Position numbers and translations under genes: made by a program
Shown: piece after piece, positions 8,397 through 16,753 of the stretch
Layout of the letters: each line of letters begins with the position of its first letter
Position numbering within the stretch: the stretch's first letter is position 1
From: Rufibacter tibetensis
GTDB lineage: Bacteria; Bacteroidota; Bacteroidia; Cytophagales; Hymenobacteraceae
Direction of reading: 5' to 3'
Assembly: GCF_001310085.1 (NCBI RefSeq)
Contig: NZ_CP012643.1
Location: 4,346,001 to 4,410,000 of the forward strand
Length of the DNA stretch: 64,000 nt
The notes under the pieces: generated by a model
Databases searched by the model: none
What the model was told of the DNA's origin: nothing
Seen by the model: the letters and a program-made list of their open reading frames with translations, nothing else

Positions 8397-8865
8397 ACGC
8401 GGGTACTTTAGAGATACGGTAAAGCTCCAGGTGAAATTTTACTAAGAAGAGCAGCATCAAGGTAAAGAGATGGTACACCATGGCCTTGTAAAAACCTAAA
8501 CCATAAATAAACAGGATAGCGAACAAGAGCAGGGCAGCATTTACATACAAGGCCCAAAGAAGCGACTCAAAGCGTAGTTTTCCTATAAACTCGTCTTCCT
8601 GTTTTACCTCTGAACAGGCCACTAACAGGGTTCCTACTATCAAAAGGCACGCAAGAATTTCATCGGCTATATTGTTTTCTGTTATACCAAAGGACTGCTC
8701 TGTCTCCCCAAGAAAGGGTGGATTATACATGGCGAATACCTTAACGTCTAACCAGGAAAATGCCACTACATCCTTCATGAGCAGGAGAGCCAATACCAAA
8801 GAAGGAAGTAAAATGATCCAGCCAAGTTTCTTAAACTGGTGGGGAAACAAGAAACGTGTTTTCAT
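8386..8865 (-). CDS. Four-helix membrane protein paired with XRE regulator
   Basis: A 159-residue protein of unknown function with four hydrophobic segments (LGWIILLPSLVLALLLM; ILACLLIVGTLLVAC; LWALYVNAALLLFAILFIYGL; MVYHLFTLMLLFLVKF). I chose the ATG giving MKTRFLFPHQFKKLGW; eight extra residues are possible from an upstream ATG. Its stop overlaps the start of the XRE gene. The layout suggests a membrane sensor or efflux-like component co-expressed with its regulator, but no motif supports a specific job. Confidence 0.75.
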   Translation of the reverse strand: MKTRFLFPHQFKKLGWIILLPSLVLALLLMKDVVAFSWLDVKVFAMYNPPFLGETEQSFGITENNIADEILACLLIVGTLLVACSEVKQEDEFIGKLRFESLLWALYVNAALLLFAILFIYGLGFYKAMVYHLFTLMLLFLVKFHLELYRISKVPAYEE

Positions 8866-8930
8866 GACTATGTATAGTTTACATAACAAAAGACAAGTGA
8901 ACTTTACATTAATTTACTTACAACAGCCTC

Positions 8931-8976
8931 TAAAGCAGAAGCCCGCTTCTTGTTCAAAAGAGCGGGCTTCTGCTTT
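8931..8976. terminator. Intrinsic terminator downstream of mtaB
   Basis: A 16-bp stem (AAAGCAGAAGCCCGCT with its complement) and a 13-base loop, with T-rich sequence on the far side, lie immediately after the mtaB stop and before the divergent membrane-protein gene. Confidence 0.8.
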
Positions 8977-8998
8977 TACATTAAATAACAAGCAAGGA

Positions 8999-10318
8999 TT
9001 AGTGCGTCAACAACTCGTGGTAAGTCTCCTCAGCCTCCATCAATCCGGAGGTGGTGATATTGGTCAGCCGCACGTGTTTCTGCTCATTTACCAGTACCGG
9101 GTCATATTTGGCTACCACGCGCACGTAGTTTTCGGTGAAGCCTTCCATGTACCCGTCGGTAATGTCTGCTTCAAATAGCACACGACCTTCATAGCCAATC
9201 TGGCTTTCATAGAAGGCCCGCTTTTTCTTTTCTGAGAGAATGCGCAGCATGTCGGCGCGGCGGTTACGCTCTTTCTGTGGTACTACGCCCGGCAACTCCA
9301 ATGCCAGGGTGTTGGCCCGTTCAGAATACGGGAACACGTGCAGGTAGCTTATGTCTAAGTTGTTCAGGAAGTTATACGTCTCCAGAAAGTCTTCCTCCGT
9401 TTCACCGGGGAAACCCACAATCACGTCAACCCCAATACAGGCATGCGGCATAGCAGCCTTGATCCATTCCACGCGTTGGGCGTACAACTCGCGCAGGTAC
9501 CGGCGGCGCATCAGCTTCAGAATCTTGTTGCTACCTGATTGCAACGGTACGTGGAAGTGCGGCATAAACCGTTGAGAGGTAGCCACAAACCCGATGATCT
9601 CTTCACTTAAAAGATTAGGCTCAATGGAGGAAATCCGGAAACGGTTTACGTTCTCCACCTCATCTAAAGCCTGTACCAACTGGAAGAAATTCTCTTGGCG
9701 TACGCCTTCCTGCAACCCAAAGTCGCCGGTGTTCACGCCTGTTAATACAATCTCCTTCACGCCCGATTCACCAATGCTGCGGGCCTCGGCCACCACTTTC
9801 TCAATGGTATTGCTCCGGCTTTTGCCGCGGGCCTGCGGAATGGTGCAGAAGGTGCAGGAATAATCACAGCCGTCCTGCACTTTCAGGAAGGTGCGGGTAC
9901 GGTCCCCGAAAGAGTAAGCATTTACGAAGGTATTGGCCTCAGACACCGGACTGGCGTGCACCTGCGGCGCGTCTTTCTTCTCAAACGTCTCCAGGATGTC
10001 TACCAACTGGAACTTCTCTGCGGCACCCAATACAGCATCAACGCCAGGGATCTCAGAGATCTCTTTCGGCTTTAACTGGGCGTAGCAACCTACTATGGTA
10101 ATGAAGGCGTTGGGTGAATGCTTCAATGCCTCTTTCACTACCTTCCGGCATTTCTTGTCCGCATTATCAGTCACGGAGCAAGTGTTAATCACATATATAT
10201 CAGGCGTGTCAGTAAACTCCACCTTTTCAAAGCCTCGTTCCTGAAAGATACGGGACAGGGTAGAAGTCTCAGAGAAATTGAGTTTACAACCTAGTGTATA
10301 GAAAGCTACCTTTTTCAT
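8999..10318 (-). CDS. mtaB: tRNA t6A37 methylthiotransferase MtaB
   Basis: A 439-residue radical-SAM methylthiotransferase that converts t6A37 to ms2t6A37 in tRNAs reading ANN codons. The N-terminal UPF0004 domain has the three cluster cysteines (Cys11, Cys47, Cys78). The radical SAM core has CDYSCTFC (Cys151, 155, 158), and a C-terminal TRAM-like region begins around residue 375 (YEGRVLFEADITDGYMEGFTENYVRV). The subfamily start KKVAFYTLGCKLNFSET is typical of MtaB, not MiaB or RimO. Length is normal for the family. It appears to be a single-gene unit with its own terminator. Confidence 0.95.
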   Translation of the reverse strand: MKKVAFYTLGCKLNFSETSTLSRIFQERGFEKVEFTDTPDIYVINTCSVTDNADKKCRKVVKEALKHSPNAFITIVGCYAQLKPKEISEIPGVDAVLGAAEKFQLVDILETFEKKDAPQVHASPVSEANTFVNAYSFGDRTRTFLKVQDGCDYSCTFCTIPQARGKSRSNTIEKVVAEARSIGESGVKEIVLTGVNTGDFGLQEGVRQENFFQLVQALDEVENVNRFRISSIEPNLLSEEIIGFVATSQRFMPHFHVPLQSGSNKILKLMRRRYLRELYAQRVEWIKAAMPHACIGVDVIVGFPGETEEDFLETYNFLNNLDISYLHVFPYSERANTLALELPGVVPQKERNRRADMLRILSEKKKRAFYESQIGYEGRVLFEADITDGYMEGFTENYVRVVAKYDPVLVNEQKHVRLTNITTSGLMEAEETYHELLTH

Positions 10319-10444
10319 AATTAAGGCACAAAGGTACGGAGAATCGGAAATAGTTGCGCTTTATAGAGAGGTTGTTCTTCGTTTTATAGCTGTTTTTAGA
10401 ATATCAGCTTCAAAATACATCTATCCTCAGCAACATAAACAAAC

Positions 10445-12292
10445 TTATTTCTTCAGGAAATCCCCAAAACTTGTTTGCATGTAGGCTTTGCCTTGTTCCA
10501 CCTGTTGATCGGTTACCCCAGGCTCGCGCAGAATAGGACGTTGCGCTACGTTGTCAAAGGTCACTACCCCCTGCGGCGAAACCATCCCGAAGCCATCATT
10601 GAAAACGTAAAAAGCGAAAGGAGTAGCTTTGGCATCAAGCAGGTTTTTGCTCCAGGCAAAGTGATGGGTGGGCAGTCCTAGCTGCTGCAACAGAGTAGGC
10701 ACTACATCTGTTTGAGAACCAATAGTGGTAATGACAGTGTCTTTCACTGCCAAAGCGCCGCCAGCAATCAAAAGCGGAATCCGGAACTTGCTGGGCGCAT
10801 CGTTTTGGTCCCTGCCAGGGAAATGGTGCCCGTGGTCGGCTACCAGTACCACCAGTGTATTCTGCCACCAAGGCATTTTTTTCGCGGCAGAGATGAAGCG
10901 ACCCAATGCCCAGTCGGTGTAGTAAAAGGAGTTCTTGAATTGCGTTTCCTCATCTGTTCCCGGAAACTTAGCCGGAATGGGAACGTCATACGGTTCGTGG
11001 CTGCTGAGGGTGAAAACAGTTGTTAGGAACGGTTCCTTAGGGTTCTGGTGGTCGGCGAGTACTTTGTCAAATAAGATGTGGTCGTGCACGCCCCACTTGG
11101 AGTTGTAGTTCTCACTGCCAAAATCTGATTTCTCCAGTAGCTTGTCATACTGGCCGTTGATGAGGTAAGACTTGATGTTTGCAAATGCTAATTCACCGCC
11201 GTAGTAATAGTAGGTGCCGTAACCCAGTTTTTTCAGTTCCGCCGCCAATTGGGGCAGTCGTTCAGTCTTTTTAGGCGTTTTGATGATGGAGGTGGTGGTC
11301 TGTACCGGGTATCCGCTGAGCAATGCCACCATGCCTTTTTCGCTTCGGTCACCGGCGGCGTAGATGTTCTGGAACAGGATTCCCTCTTTGGCCAGAGCGT
11401 TGAAATTTGGGGTCACCTCAGAGGGGCCACCCAGCGCACCAATTAATTTAGCCGTGTAGCTTTCCAGGATGATAAACAACACATTAGGCTTCTTCACCCG
11501 AAGCACAGTTGGAATGGTGTCACTCTTTGGCTGATACAGTTCCTGCACCAGGGTTTGGGCCTTTTGTTCGTCTAAATACTGGTAAGGATTCTTGGTGTTG
11601 TGGTTCTTTTTGATAACCGAATGCATTACGTTCCAAGGCACGTTTACTCCGGCATGGTTCGCGAAATTTTTTTGGGAAAAGTAAACGTCACTTTGGTTTA
11701 AAGGAATCTGCTGCCAACCTCCCCGGATGGGCAGCACCAACAAAGCCAGAAGGAAAAAACTAAGTAAAAGGTCTGCCGCTAATTGTTTTGAGCTTCTTTT
11801 TGGAGAAACACCCCATTTATGCTTAAGGAAAGTATACCCAACTACTCCAATCACCAGCAATACTATGTAAAACAACACCAATAGCCACACCGGGGCCGAG
11901 GCGGTGGAGGCCAGCATTTCGGCGGGGGTATTGAGGTACTGCAATGGGGTAGAATCTAACCTAAACCCCCAAGCCGAATACAGTTCAAGGTCTATGGTCA
12001 CCAATAACACCAACAGCGGGAGCAGGGCATAGGTAAAGACATGAACCAACTTCAGAAGTACCTTTTTTCTGAAAGCAACTTCATTTAAGAAGAGCAGAAA
12101 CGGGATCACACTTAAGTAAGCGGCAAAGGAAAGGTCCATCCGGAGGCCGTACCAAAGCACCTTGCCAATTTCAGAGGCAGTAAGTGTAGCTGTTTTGGAA
12201 TGCTGGTACAGAAGGAAAAAAGTCCGGCACACCTCAAAAAAGAGAGTCCAGAACAGAAAATAGGAGATGGATCTGGTAAGTATTCTTTTCAC
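10445..12292 (-). CDS. LTA synthase-family sulfatase-fold membrane enzyme, Ser in nucleophile position
   Basis: A 615-residue protein with about five N-terminal transmembrane helices (through about residue 190) and a C-terminal alkaline-phosphatase/sulfatase-fold domain facing the periplasm. Metal-site features include NVLFIILESY (Glu277) and VADHGHHFPG. At the expected nucleophile, where related Bacteroidota proteins as I recall them have RTDKG, this one reads DRSEKG (Ser317). Gram-negatives lack lipoteichoic acid, so the likely role is transfer of phosphoglycerol or phosphoethanolamine to a glycan or lipid; the substrate is unknown. It stands alone and is divergent from glnN. Confidence 0.85.
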   Translation of the reverse strand: MKRILTRSISYFLFWTLFFEVCRTFFLLYQHSKTATLTASEIGKVLWYGLRMDLSFAAYLSVIPFLLFLNEVAFRKKVLLKLVHVFTYALLPLLVLLVTIDLELYSAWGFRLDSTPLQYLNTPAEMLASTASAPVWLLVLFYIVLLVIGVVGYTFLKHKWGVSPKRSSKQLAADLLLSFFLLALLVLPIRGGWQQIPLNQSDVYFSQKNFANHAGVNVPWNVMHSVIKKNHNTKNPYQYLDEQKAQTLVQELYQPKSDTIPTVLRVKKPNVLFIILESYTAKLIGALGGPSEVTPNFNALAKEGILFQNIYAAGDRSEKGMVALLSGYPVQTTTSIIKTPKKTERLPQLAAELKKLGYGTYYYYGGELAFANIKSYLINGQYDKLLEKSDFGSENYNSKWGVHDHILFDKVLADHQNPKEPFLTTVFTLSSHEPYDVPIPAKFPGTDEETQFKNSFYYTDWALGRFISAAKKMPWWQNTLVVLVADHGHHFPGRDQNDAPSKFRIPLLIAGGALAVKDTVITTIGSQTDVVPTLLQQLGLPTHHFAWSKNLLDAKATPFAFYVFNDGFGMVSPQGVVTFDNVAQRPILREPGVTDQQVEQGKAYMQTSFGDFLKK

Positions 12293-12472
12293 AAGTCAAA
12301 TATACCGCTAATAGGGCATCTGCAAAAAGCAGGTAATTCTGATAGGGGTGTTATTTTGGAGGTATATACTTGTAGAAATTACCTTGTTTTTATAAAATGG
12401 TATTAAAAATAAGGGTGCTTTGGTTTGAAAATAGGGAGTCAAGAAAAAAATAGCTCTAAAAAATATAGGGTG

Positions 12473-12506
12473 TTGCTTGTAAGTAAATTTTTCTGCCCTA
12501 CATTTG
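12473..12506 (+). promoter_or_regulatory. Bacteroidota-type promoter for glnN
   Basis: TTGCTTG (12473-12479) lies about 19 bp before TACATTTG (12499-12506), matching the Bacteroidota -33 TTTG / -7 TAnnTTTG pattern. The -7 box ends 28 bp before the glnN ATG. Confidence 0.55.
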
Positions 12507-12534
12507 ATGCAGATTTTACAAACAAACAAAATTC

Positions 12535-14727
12535 ATGGCCATTCTTCGTTTTAAGGCGCTGGAGTTGGTAAACCAACGAACGCCAGTAGAGGTGAAGCTA
12601 CCTTCTGACAAAATCTCTGATTACTATGGAAGCAACGTTTTTGGCATTGAAGCCATGCGTTCTACCTTAGCCGGCGATTATTTTAAACGCCTGCAGTTCG
12701 CCATTAGAACCGGTAGTAAAGTTGACCGCAACCTAGCCGATGCCGTGGCGGGTGCCATGAAAACCTGGGCCTTGAGCCGCGGAGCTACTCACTACACCCA
12801 CTGGTTCCAGCCGCTTACTGGTGAAACAGCTGAAAAACACGACTCTTTCTTTGACTTGAGCTCAGACGGTCGCGCCATTGAAGTGTTTAAGGGAAGTGCC
12901 CTGGTACAACAAGAGCCAGATGCCTCTTCTTTCCCTAGTGGTGGTATCCGGAACACGTTTGAGGCCCGCGGATATACTGCCTGGGACCCAACCTCCCCAG
13001 CTTTCATCATTGAGAACGCTGGTGCCAAAACTCTTTGTATTCCTACCATCTTTGTTTCTTATACCGGTGAGGCGCTTGATTACAAAGCTCCTTTGCTGAA
13101 AAGTTTAACTCAGGTAGAGAAAGCCGCGGTAGATGTGTGCCAATACTTTGACAAAGATGTCACCAAAGTGACCACTACCTTGGGTATTGAGCAGGAGTAT
13201 TTTCTGGTGGACCGTGCGTTGTTTGATGCCCGTCCGGACCTGGTGATGACGGGTAGAACCGTATTTGGCCATGAGCCCGCCAAAGGTCAGCAGTTAGAAG
13301 ACCACTACTTTGGTGCCATTCCTTCCCGCGTGCACGCGTTCATGATTGACTTTGAGGCGGAGTCCCATAAACTGGGTATTCCGTTGAGAACCCGTCACAA
13401 CGAGGTGGCTCCAAACCAGTTTGAGTGCGCTCCTACCTTTGAAGAAGCGAACCTGGCTGTGGATCATAATCAGTTGTTAATGGATATCTTAGAAAGGGTG
13501 GCTGAAAAGCATCACTTTAAGGTATTGTTGCACGAAAAACCTTTCAAAGGCGTAAACGGAAGCGGCAAGCACAACAACTGGGCCCTTAGCACAGACACCG
13601 GTGTTAACCTGTTAGGGCCTGGCCGTCGTCCTAAAGAAAACCTTCAGTTCCTTACCTTCTTTATCACCACGGTGAAAGCCGTTCACCGCTATGCGGATTT
13701 GCTGCGCGCCAGCATCGCCTCAGCTAGCAATGACCACCGTCTTGGTGCGAACGAAGCACCACCAGCCATCATGTCTGTGTTCATCGGGAAGAAATTAACC
13801 GAGGTTTTAGATGAACTGGAGCGTACTGCAAAGTTACCGTTAGACAAAGGCGATAACGTGTACCTGAAACTGGGTATTGACAAAATCCCTGAAATCTTAC
13901 TTGACAACACAGACCGTAACCGTACCTCACCGTTCGCTTTCACCGGAAATAAGTTTGAGTTCAGAGCCGTAGGTTCTTCTGCCAACAGCTCAAATGCCAT
14001 GACCACGCTCAACGCTATCGTTGCGGACCAGTTAATCGACTTCAAAAACAGCGTGGACGAGATGATGGCCCAAGGCAAGAAAAAAGAAGTAGCCATTATT
14101 GATGTGCTGCGCGAGTATGTGATTTCTTCCAAAGCCATCCGGTTTGAGGGAAATGGCTATTCTAAAGAGTGGGAAGAAGAAGCGGAGCGTCGCGGTCTGA
14201 GCAATATTCGCAAGACACCACAAGCTTTGGATAAACTGGTGGATGAAACGGCTATGGAACTCTTTACCAAGCATAACATTTTCAACGCCCGAGAGTTACA
14301 CGCCCGCCACGAAATTTTGCTTGAAGACTACATCAAACGTGTGCAGATTGAGTCGCGGGTGATGGGTGACCTGGCCATGAACCACATCATTCCTACGGCT
14401 ATTGCTTACCAGACCAAATTGGTACAAAACATCAAAGGTCTGCGTGAAATTGGGTTAGATAACGATGAGTACATCAACACCACTCTGGAAACTATCAAAG
14501 ACATTTCCGGCCACTTGACCACCATCAAGAACACCGTAGATGCCATGATTGAGCAGCGGAAAGTAGCCAACAAAATTGAAGACACGCGTGAGCGCGCCAT
14601 CATGTACACCGACGAGGTGTTGGGCTTCTTTGATACTCTTCGCTACAGCGTAGACAAACTAGAGCTGATTGTGGAAGACGAACAGTGGCCTCTGGTGAAA
14701 TACCGTGAGATGTTATTCCGTCATTAA
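12535..14727 (+). CDS. glnN: Type III glutamine synthetase GlnN
   Basis: A 730-residue glutamine synthetase of the GSIII class, common in Bacteroidota and much longer than GSI (about 470 residues). It makes glutamine from glutamate, ammonia and ATP in the cytoplasm. The N-terminal GSIII domain includes ATHYTHWFQPLTGETAEKHDSF. The catalytic core includes LGIEQEYFLVD, PFKGVNGSGKHNNWAL and RLGANEAPPAI. The C-terminal helical region (about 560-730) is GSIII-specific. A good promoter and a strong terminator bracket it, so it is monocistronic. No PII or ammonium transporter gene is adjacent. Confidence 0.97.
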   Translation: MAILRFKALELVNQRTPVEVKLPSDKISDYYGSNVFGIEAMRSTLAGDYFKRLQFAIRTGSKVDRNLADAVAGAMKTWALSRGATHYTHWFQPLTGETAEKHDSFFDLSSDGRAIEVFKGSALVQQEPDASSFPSGGIRNTFEARGYTAWDPTSPAFIIENAGAKTLCIPTIFVSYTGEALDYKAPLLKSLTQVEKAAVDVCQYFDKDVTKVTTTLGIEQEYFLVDRALFDARPDLVMTGRTVFGHEPAKGQQLEDHYFGAIPSRVHAFMIDFEAESHKLGIPLRTRHNEVAPNQFECAPTFEEANLAVDHNQLLMDILERVAEKHHFKVLLHEKPFKGVNGSGKHNNWALSTDTGVNLLGPGRRPKENLQFLTFFITTVKAVHRYADLLRASIASASNDHRLGANEAPPAIMSVFIGKKLTEVLDELERTAKLPLDKGDNVYLKLGIDKIPEILLDNTDRNRTSPFAFTGNKFEFRAVGSSANSSNAMTTLNAIVADQLIDFKNSVDEMMAQGKKKEVAIIDVLREYVISSKAIRFEGNGYSKEWEEEAERRGLSNIRKTPQALDKLVDETAMELFTKHNIFNARELHARHEILLEDYIKRVQIESRVMGDLAMNHIIPTAIAYQTKLVQNIKGLREIGLDNDEYINTTLETIKDISGHLTTIKNTVDAMIEQRKVANKIEDTRERAIMYTDEVLGFFDTLRYSVDKLELIVEDEQWPLVKYREMLFRH

Positions 14728-14748
14728 TCCCTAGCAATTTCCAAATAC

Positions 14749-14781
14749 AAAAGCCTCTGCAGTTTGCAGAGGCTTTTTTTA
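14749..14781 (+). terminator. Intrinsic terminator of glnN
   Basis: AAAAGCCTCTGCA pairs with its perfect complement over a 3-base loop (GTT) and is followed by a T-run. Confidence 0.9.
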
Positions 14782-14836
14782 TGCTTGGTTTTACTGCGAA
14801 TTCTGATAATTAACCCCTGATCAGGTTCACAAACAC

Positions 14837-15328
14837 CTAAATAAATATGTTCGGGTCATCTGAAGGTTTGAAGCGACTCGGCGTTAATCTGGTTCCGGCT
14901 TCTTTTATTCTTGACCTGATCTTTTCAATAGTAGGTATACGCCGGCTCCATTCCTGTTCCCGCCACCAAGCCTGCATTTTAGGGTTCTGCCTGGCCAGGT
15001 CATACACTCTCTTTAAAACGAAAGGCAAAATCAAGGTAGCAATATTGGTTGCAAGGGCGCCTCTTATTCCTAAATGAAGCACGAGCCTGACTAACAACAT
15101 ATCTTGCAGTTTGCCTAATAACAACTTAGGTCCTTTTTCCTGCACATGTCCTTTCAATACCAGTAGTACCTGTTGGGCATTGCCGCTTTCCAATTCCTTT
15201 TGCAACCAGTGCTCCACGGTCTCGCGGGTGACTTGTACAGCCTGCGGAATTTGGCTTACGGTCAAGCCTGCCTTGTGCAGCAATTGAGCGGCAAATACAT
15301 GGCTTCTCTGTAAAAAAGGAACCGGCAT
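14837..15328 (-). CDS. HTH-containing protein of an unrecognised family, paralogue A
   Basis: A 163-residue protein that I do not recognise. Residues 14-45 look like a resolvase- or Hin-type helix-turn-helix (LLHKAGLTVSQIPQAVQVTR, then ETVEHWLQKEL). The rest is mostly helical, with a conserved stretch NIATLILPFVLKRV and NPKMQAWW. The gene at 15908 encodes a clear paralogue that aligns end to end almost without gaps, shares the HTH, ILPF(V/I)LKR and NP..(Q/K)(A/M)WW motifs, and also ends in FI. Both lie on the minus strand, flanking a small acidic-protein gene on the opposite strand. A DNA-binding role is inference. Confidence 0.7.
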   Translation of the reverse strand: MPVPFLQRSHVFAAQLLHKAGLTVSQIPQAVQVTRETVEHWLQKELESGNAQQVLLVLKGHVQEKGPKLLLGKLQDMLLVRLVLHLGIRGALATNIATLILPFVLKRVYDLARQNPKMQAWWREQEWSRRIPTIEKIRSRIKEAGTRLTPSRFKPSDDPNIFI

Positions 15329-15453
15329 AGGGGGTAAAATAAGATTCTTTAGGGGCTACGATTCTAGATACATAAGGTTTAAAGATGCTGCTTAACCTCA
15401 TGGACTTCAAACCCGTACCGATAGCAATCACTGTAAGTAGAAAAAGAAACCAA

Positions 15454-15825
15454 ATGAACTTTGACGTACCAGAATTCAAAAAGCGCTTAAAAACAGAACG
15501 GGCCATGGGTATTGAGCCTGCGCAACTCATTCAGCAGGAGATACGCAAAGCAGAGGAAGTAAAGGAAGGCCTTTCAGAAGAGAATGATCACGCAACTGAA
15601 TTTGTTTCTGAAGCCATTAACCGGATTGATACCTATATCTTCCAGTTACATGAAATAGCGAGGGATTTCAACCCAAAAGACTTTGACCTGGACCAGCAGA
15701 CCTACCTCAAAGACAGAGGGGTTCACAGCCGTATTGGAAATAGAATTGAAAGATTAAAGGAACAAGGGGAAGCCAATGCCTCAACGGAAGACCCTATGTT
15801 AAGAGAAGGTGAGGAGGAGCAATAA
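15454..15825 (+). CDS. Small charged helical protein between the HTH paralogues
   Basis: A 123-residue soluble protein of unknown function from the ATG giving MNFDVPEFKKRLKTERAMG; the longer reading from 15385 adds 23 residues with no coding character. It is strongly charged, mainly helical, and ends in a very acidic tail (EDPMLREGEEEQ). No motif is recognisable. It lies between two minus-strand paralogues and is divergent from paralogue A. The conserved-looking spacing invites testing whether the three genes stay together in relatives. Confidence 0.6.
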   Translation: MNFDVPEFKKRLKTERAMGIEPAQLIQQEIRKAEEVKEGLSEENDHATEFVSEAINRIDTYIFQLHEIARDFNPKDFDLDQQTYLKDRGVHSRIGNRIERLKEQGEANASTEDPMLREGEEEQ

Positions 15826-15907
15826 TCCTGTTCTCTCCTCACTGTTTAAACTTTTTGTCTAAGACGTTTTTGAACGTTTAAAAACCTGGTTTCAACAAAG
15901 GCATAGA

Positions 15908-16390
15908 CTAAATAAAAGCCCCGCTTTCTGAGGCCTGGTTTCCAGACAGGCTTTGGCCTACGTTCCTAAGTTTAGTTTTGATTCCTTCGCGGCTAGGTAG
16001 ATGTTTGCGCAGTTCCATGTTGTCCCACCACATTTTAAACTGCGGGTTCTTGTGCATCAGTTCTACCATTCTTTTCAGGATGAAAGGTAAAATGATGGTG
16101 GCGGTTTTAGAAGCTATTTCATATTCCATGCCCATCCGGACAATGTATTTGGCAACTACCAAATCCTTCAGCTCATCAAACAACAACTGTGAATCCTTTT
16201 CCAGGCAATCGCTTTTCACCATTTGGAAAACCAGCGGCAAATTTCCCTGCTCCATTTCCTGATGGAGCCAGATTTCGGCGGTTTCACGGGTTAGCTGTAT
16301 TGTATTTGGAATATGCACCTGGTCCATGCCTGCTTTCCTGAGCAAAGCGGCTGCCTGACGTTGGCTTTGGGATAAAAACAGTAGAGACAT
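15908..16390 (-). CDS. HTH-containing protein of an unrecognised family, paralogue B
   Basis: A 160-residue protein paralogous to the product at 14837. The N-terminal helix-turn-helix-like segment is LLRKAGMDQVHIPNTIQLTR followed by ETAEIWLHQEM. The middle has KTATIILPFILKRM and NPQFKMWW, at the same spacing as in paralogue A. About a third or more of positions match by eye. The start MSLLFLSQSQRQ also parallels MPVPFLQRSHVF. Function is unknown. The pair most likely arose by local duplication, with the charged-protein gene in between. Confidence 0.7.
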   Translation of the reverse strand: MSLLFLSQSQRQAAALLRKAGMDQVHIPNTIQLTRETAEIWLHQEMEQGNLPLVFQMVKSDCLEKDSQLLFDELKDLVVAKYIVRMGMEYEIASKTATIILPFILKRMVELMHKNPQFKMWWDNMELRKHLPSREGIKTKLRNVGQSLSGNQASESGAFI

Positions 16391-16753
16391 AATGGTAGAA
16401 CGTTTAGGTTTATATTGTACGCCCCAGAACCAAGTGGTGTTTCCTTCTTTAACATAATAACCGGGTAGAGGTTAGGCCCAATGCTTTCTGAGGGTGTTTT
16501 TATAAAAGGAAAGCTAAAATAGAACTCTAATCTACCTCTTGAGAATTAAGGCTTTATAGAAAAGGCTTCCTTGTAAATTGCTCTTTTTTTCTTTCCTGAA
16601 AATCCCTATGAAAATATTTGAGACATACAGGCGAAAGACAAAAAAGGCCCCGTTCTATACATACACCTTCAGGTAGCTGTACAGCTCAGAAAAACCTCGT
16701 ACTTTTACAAGAACTACGCTGAACAAACTGTTTTAGCGAAGGGTTAAAGAAGT
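16391..16753. other. Intergenic region upstream of ispG
   Basis: This 363-bp non-coding stretch is AT-rich. It separates the divergent HTH paralogue B and ispG, so it must hold both promoters. A sequence GTACTTTTA about 55 bp before the ispG ATG is only a weak match to TAnnTTTG. I see no RNA element or repeat. Confidence 0.5.
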
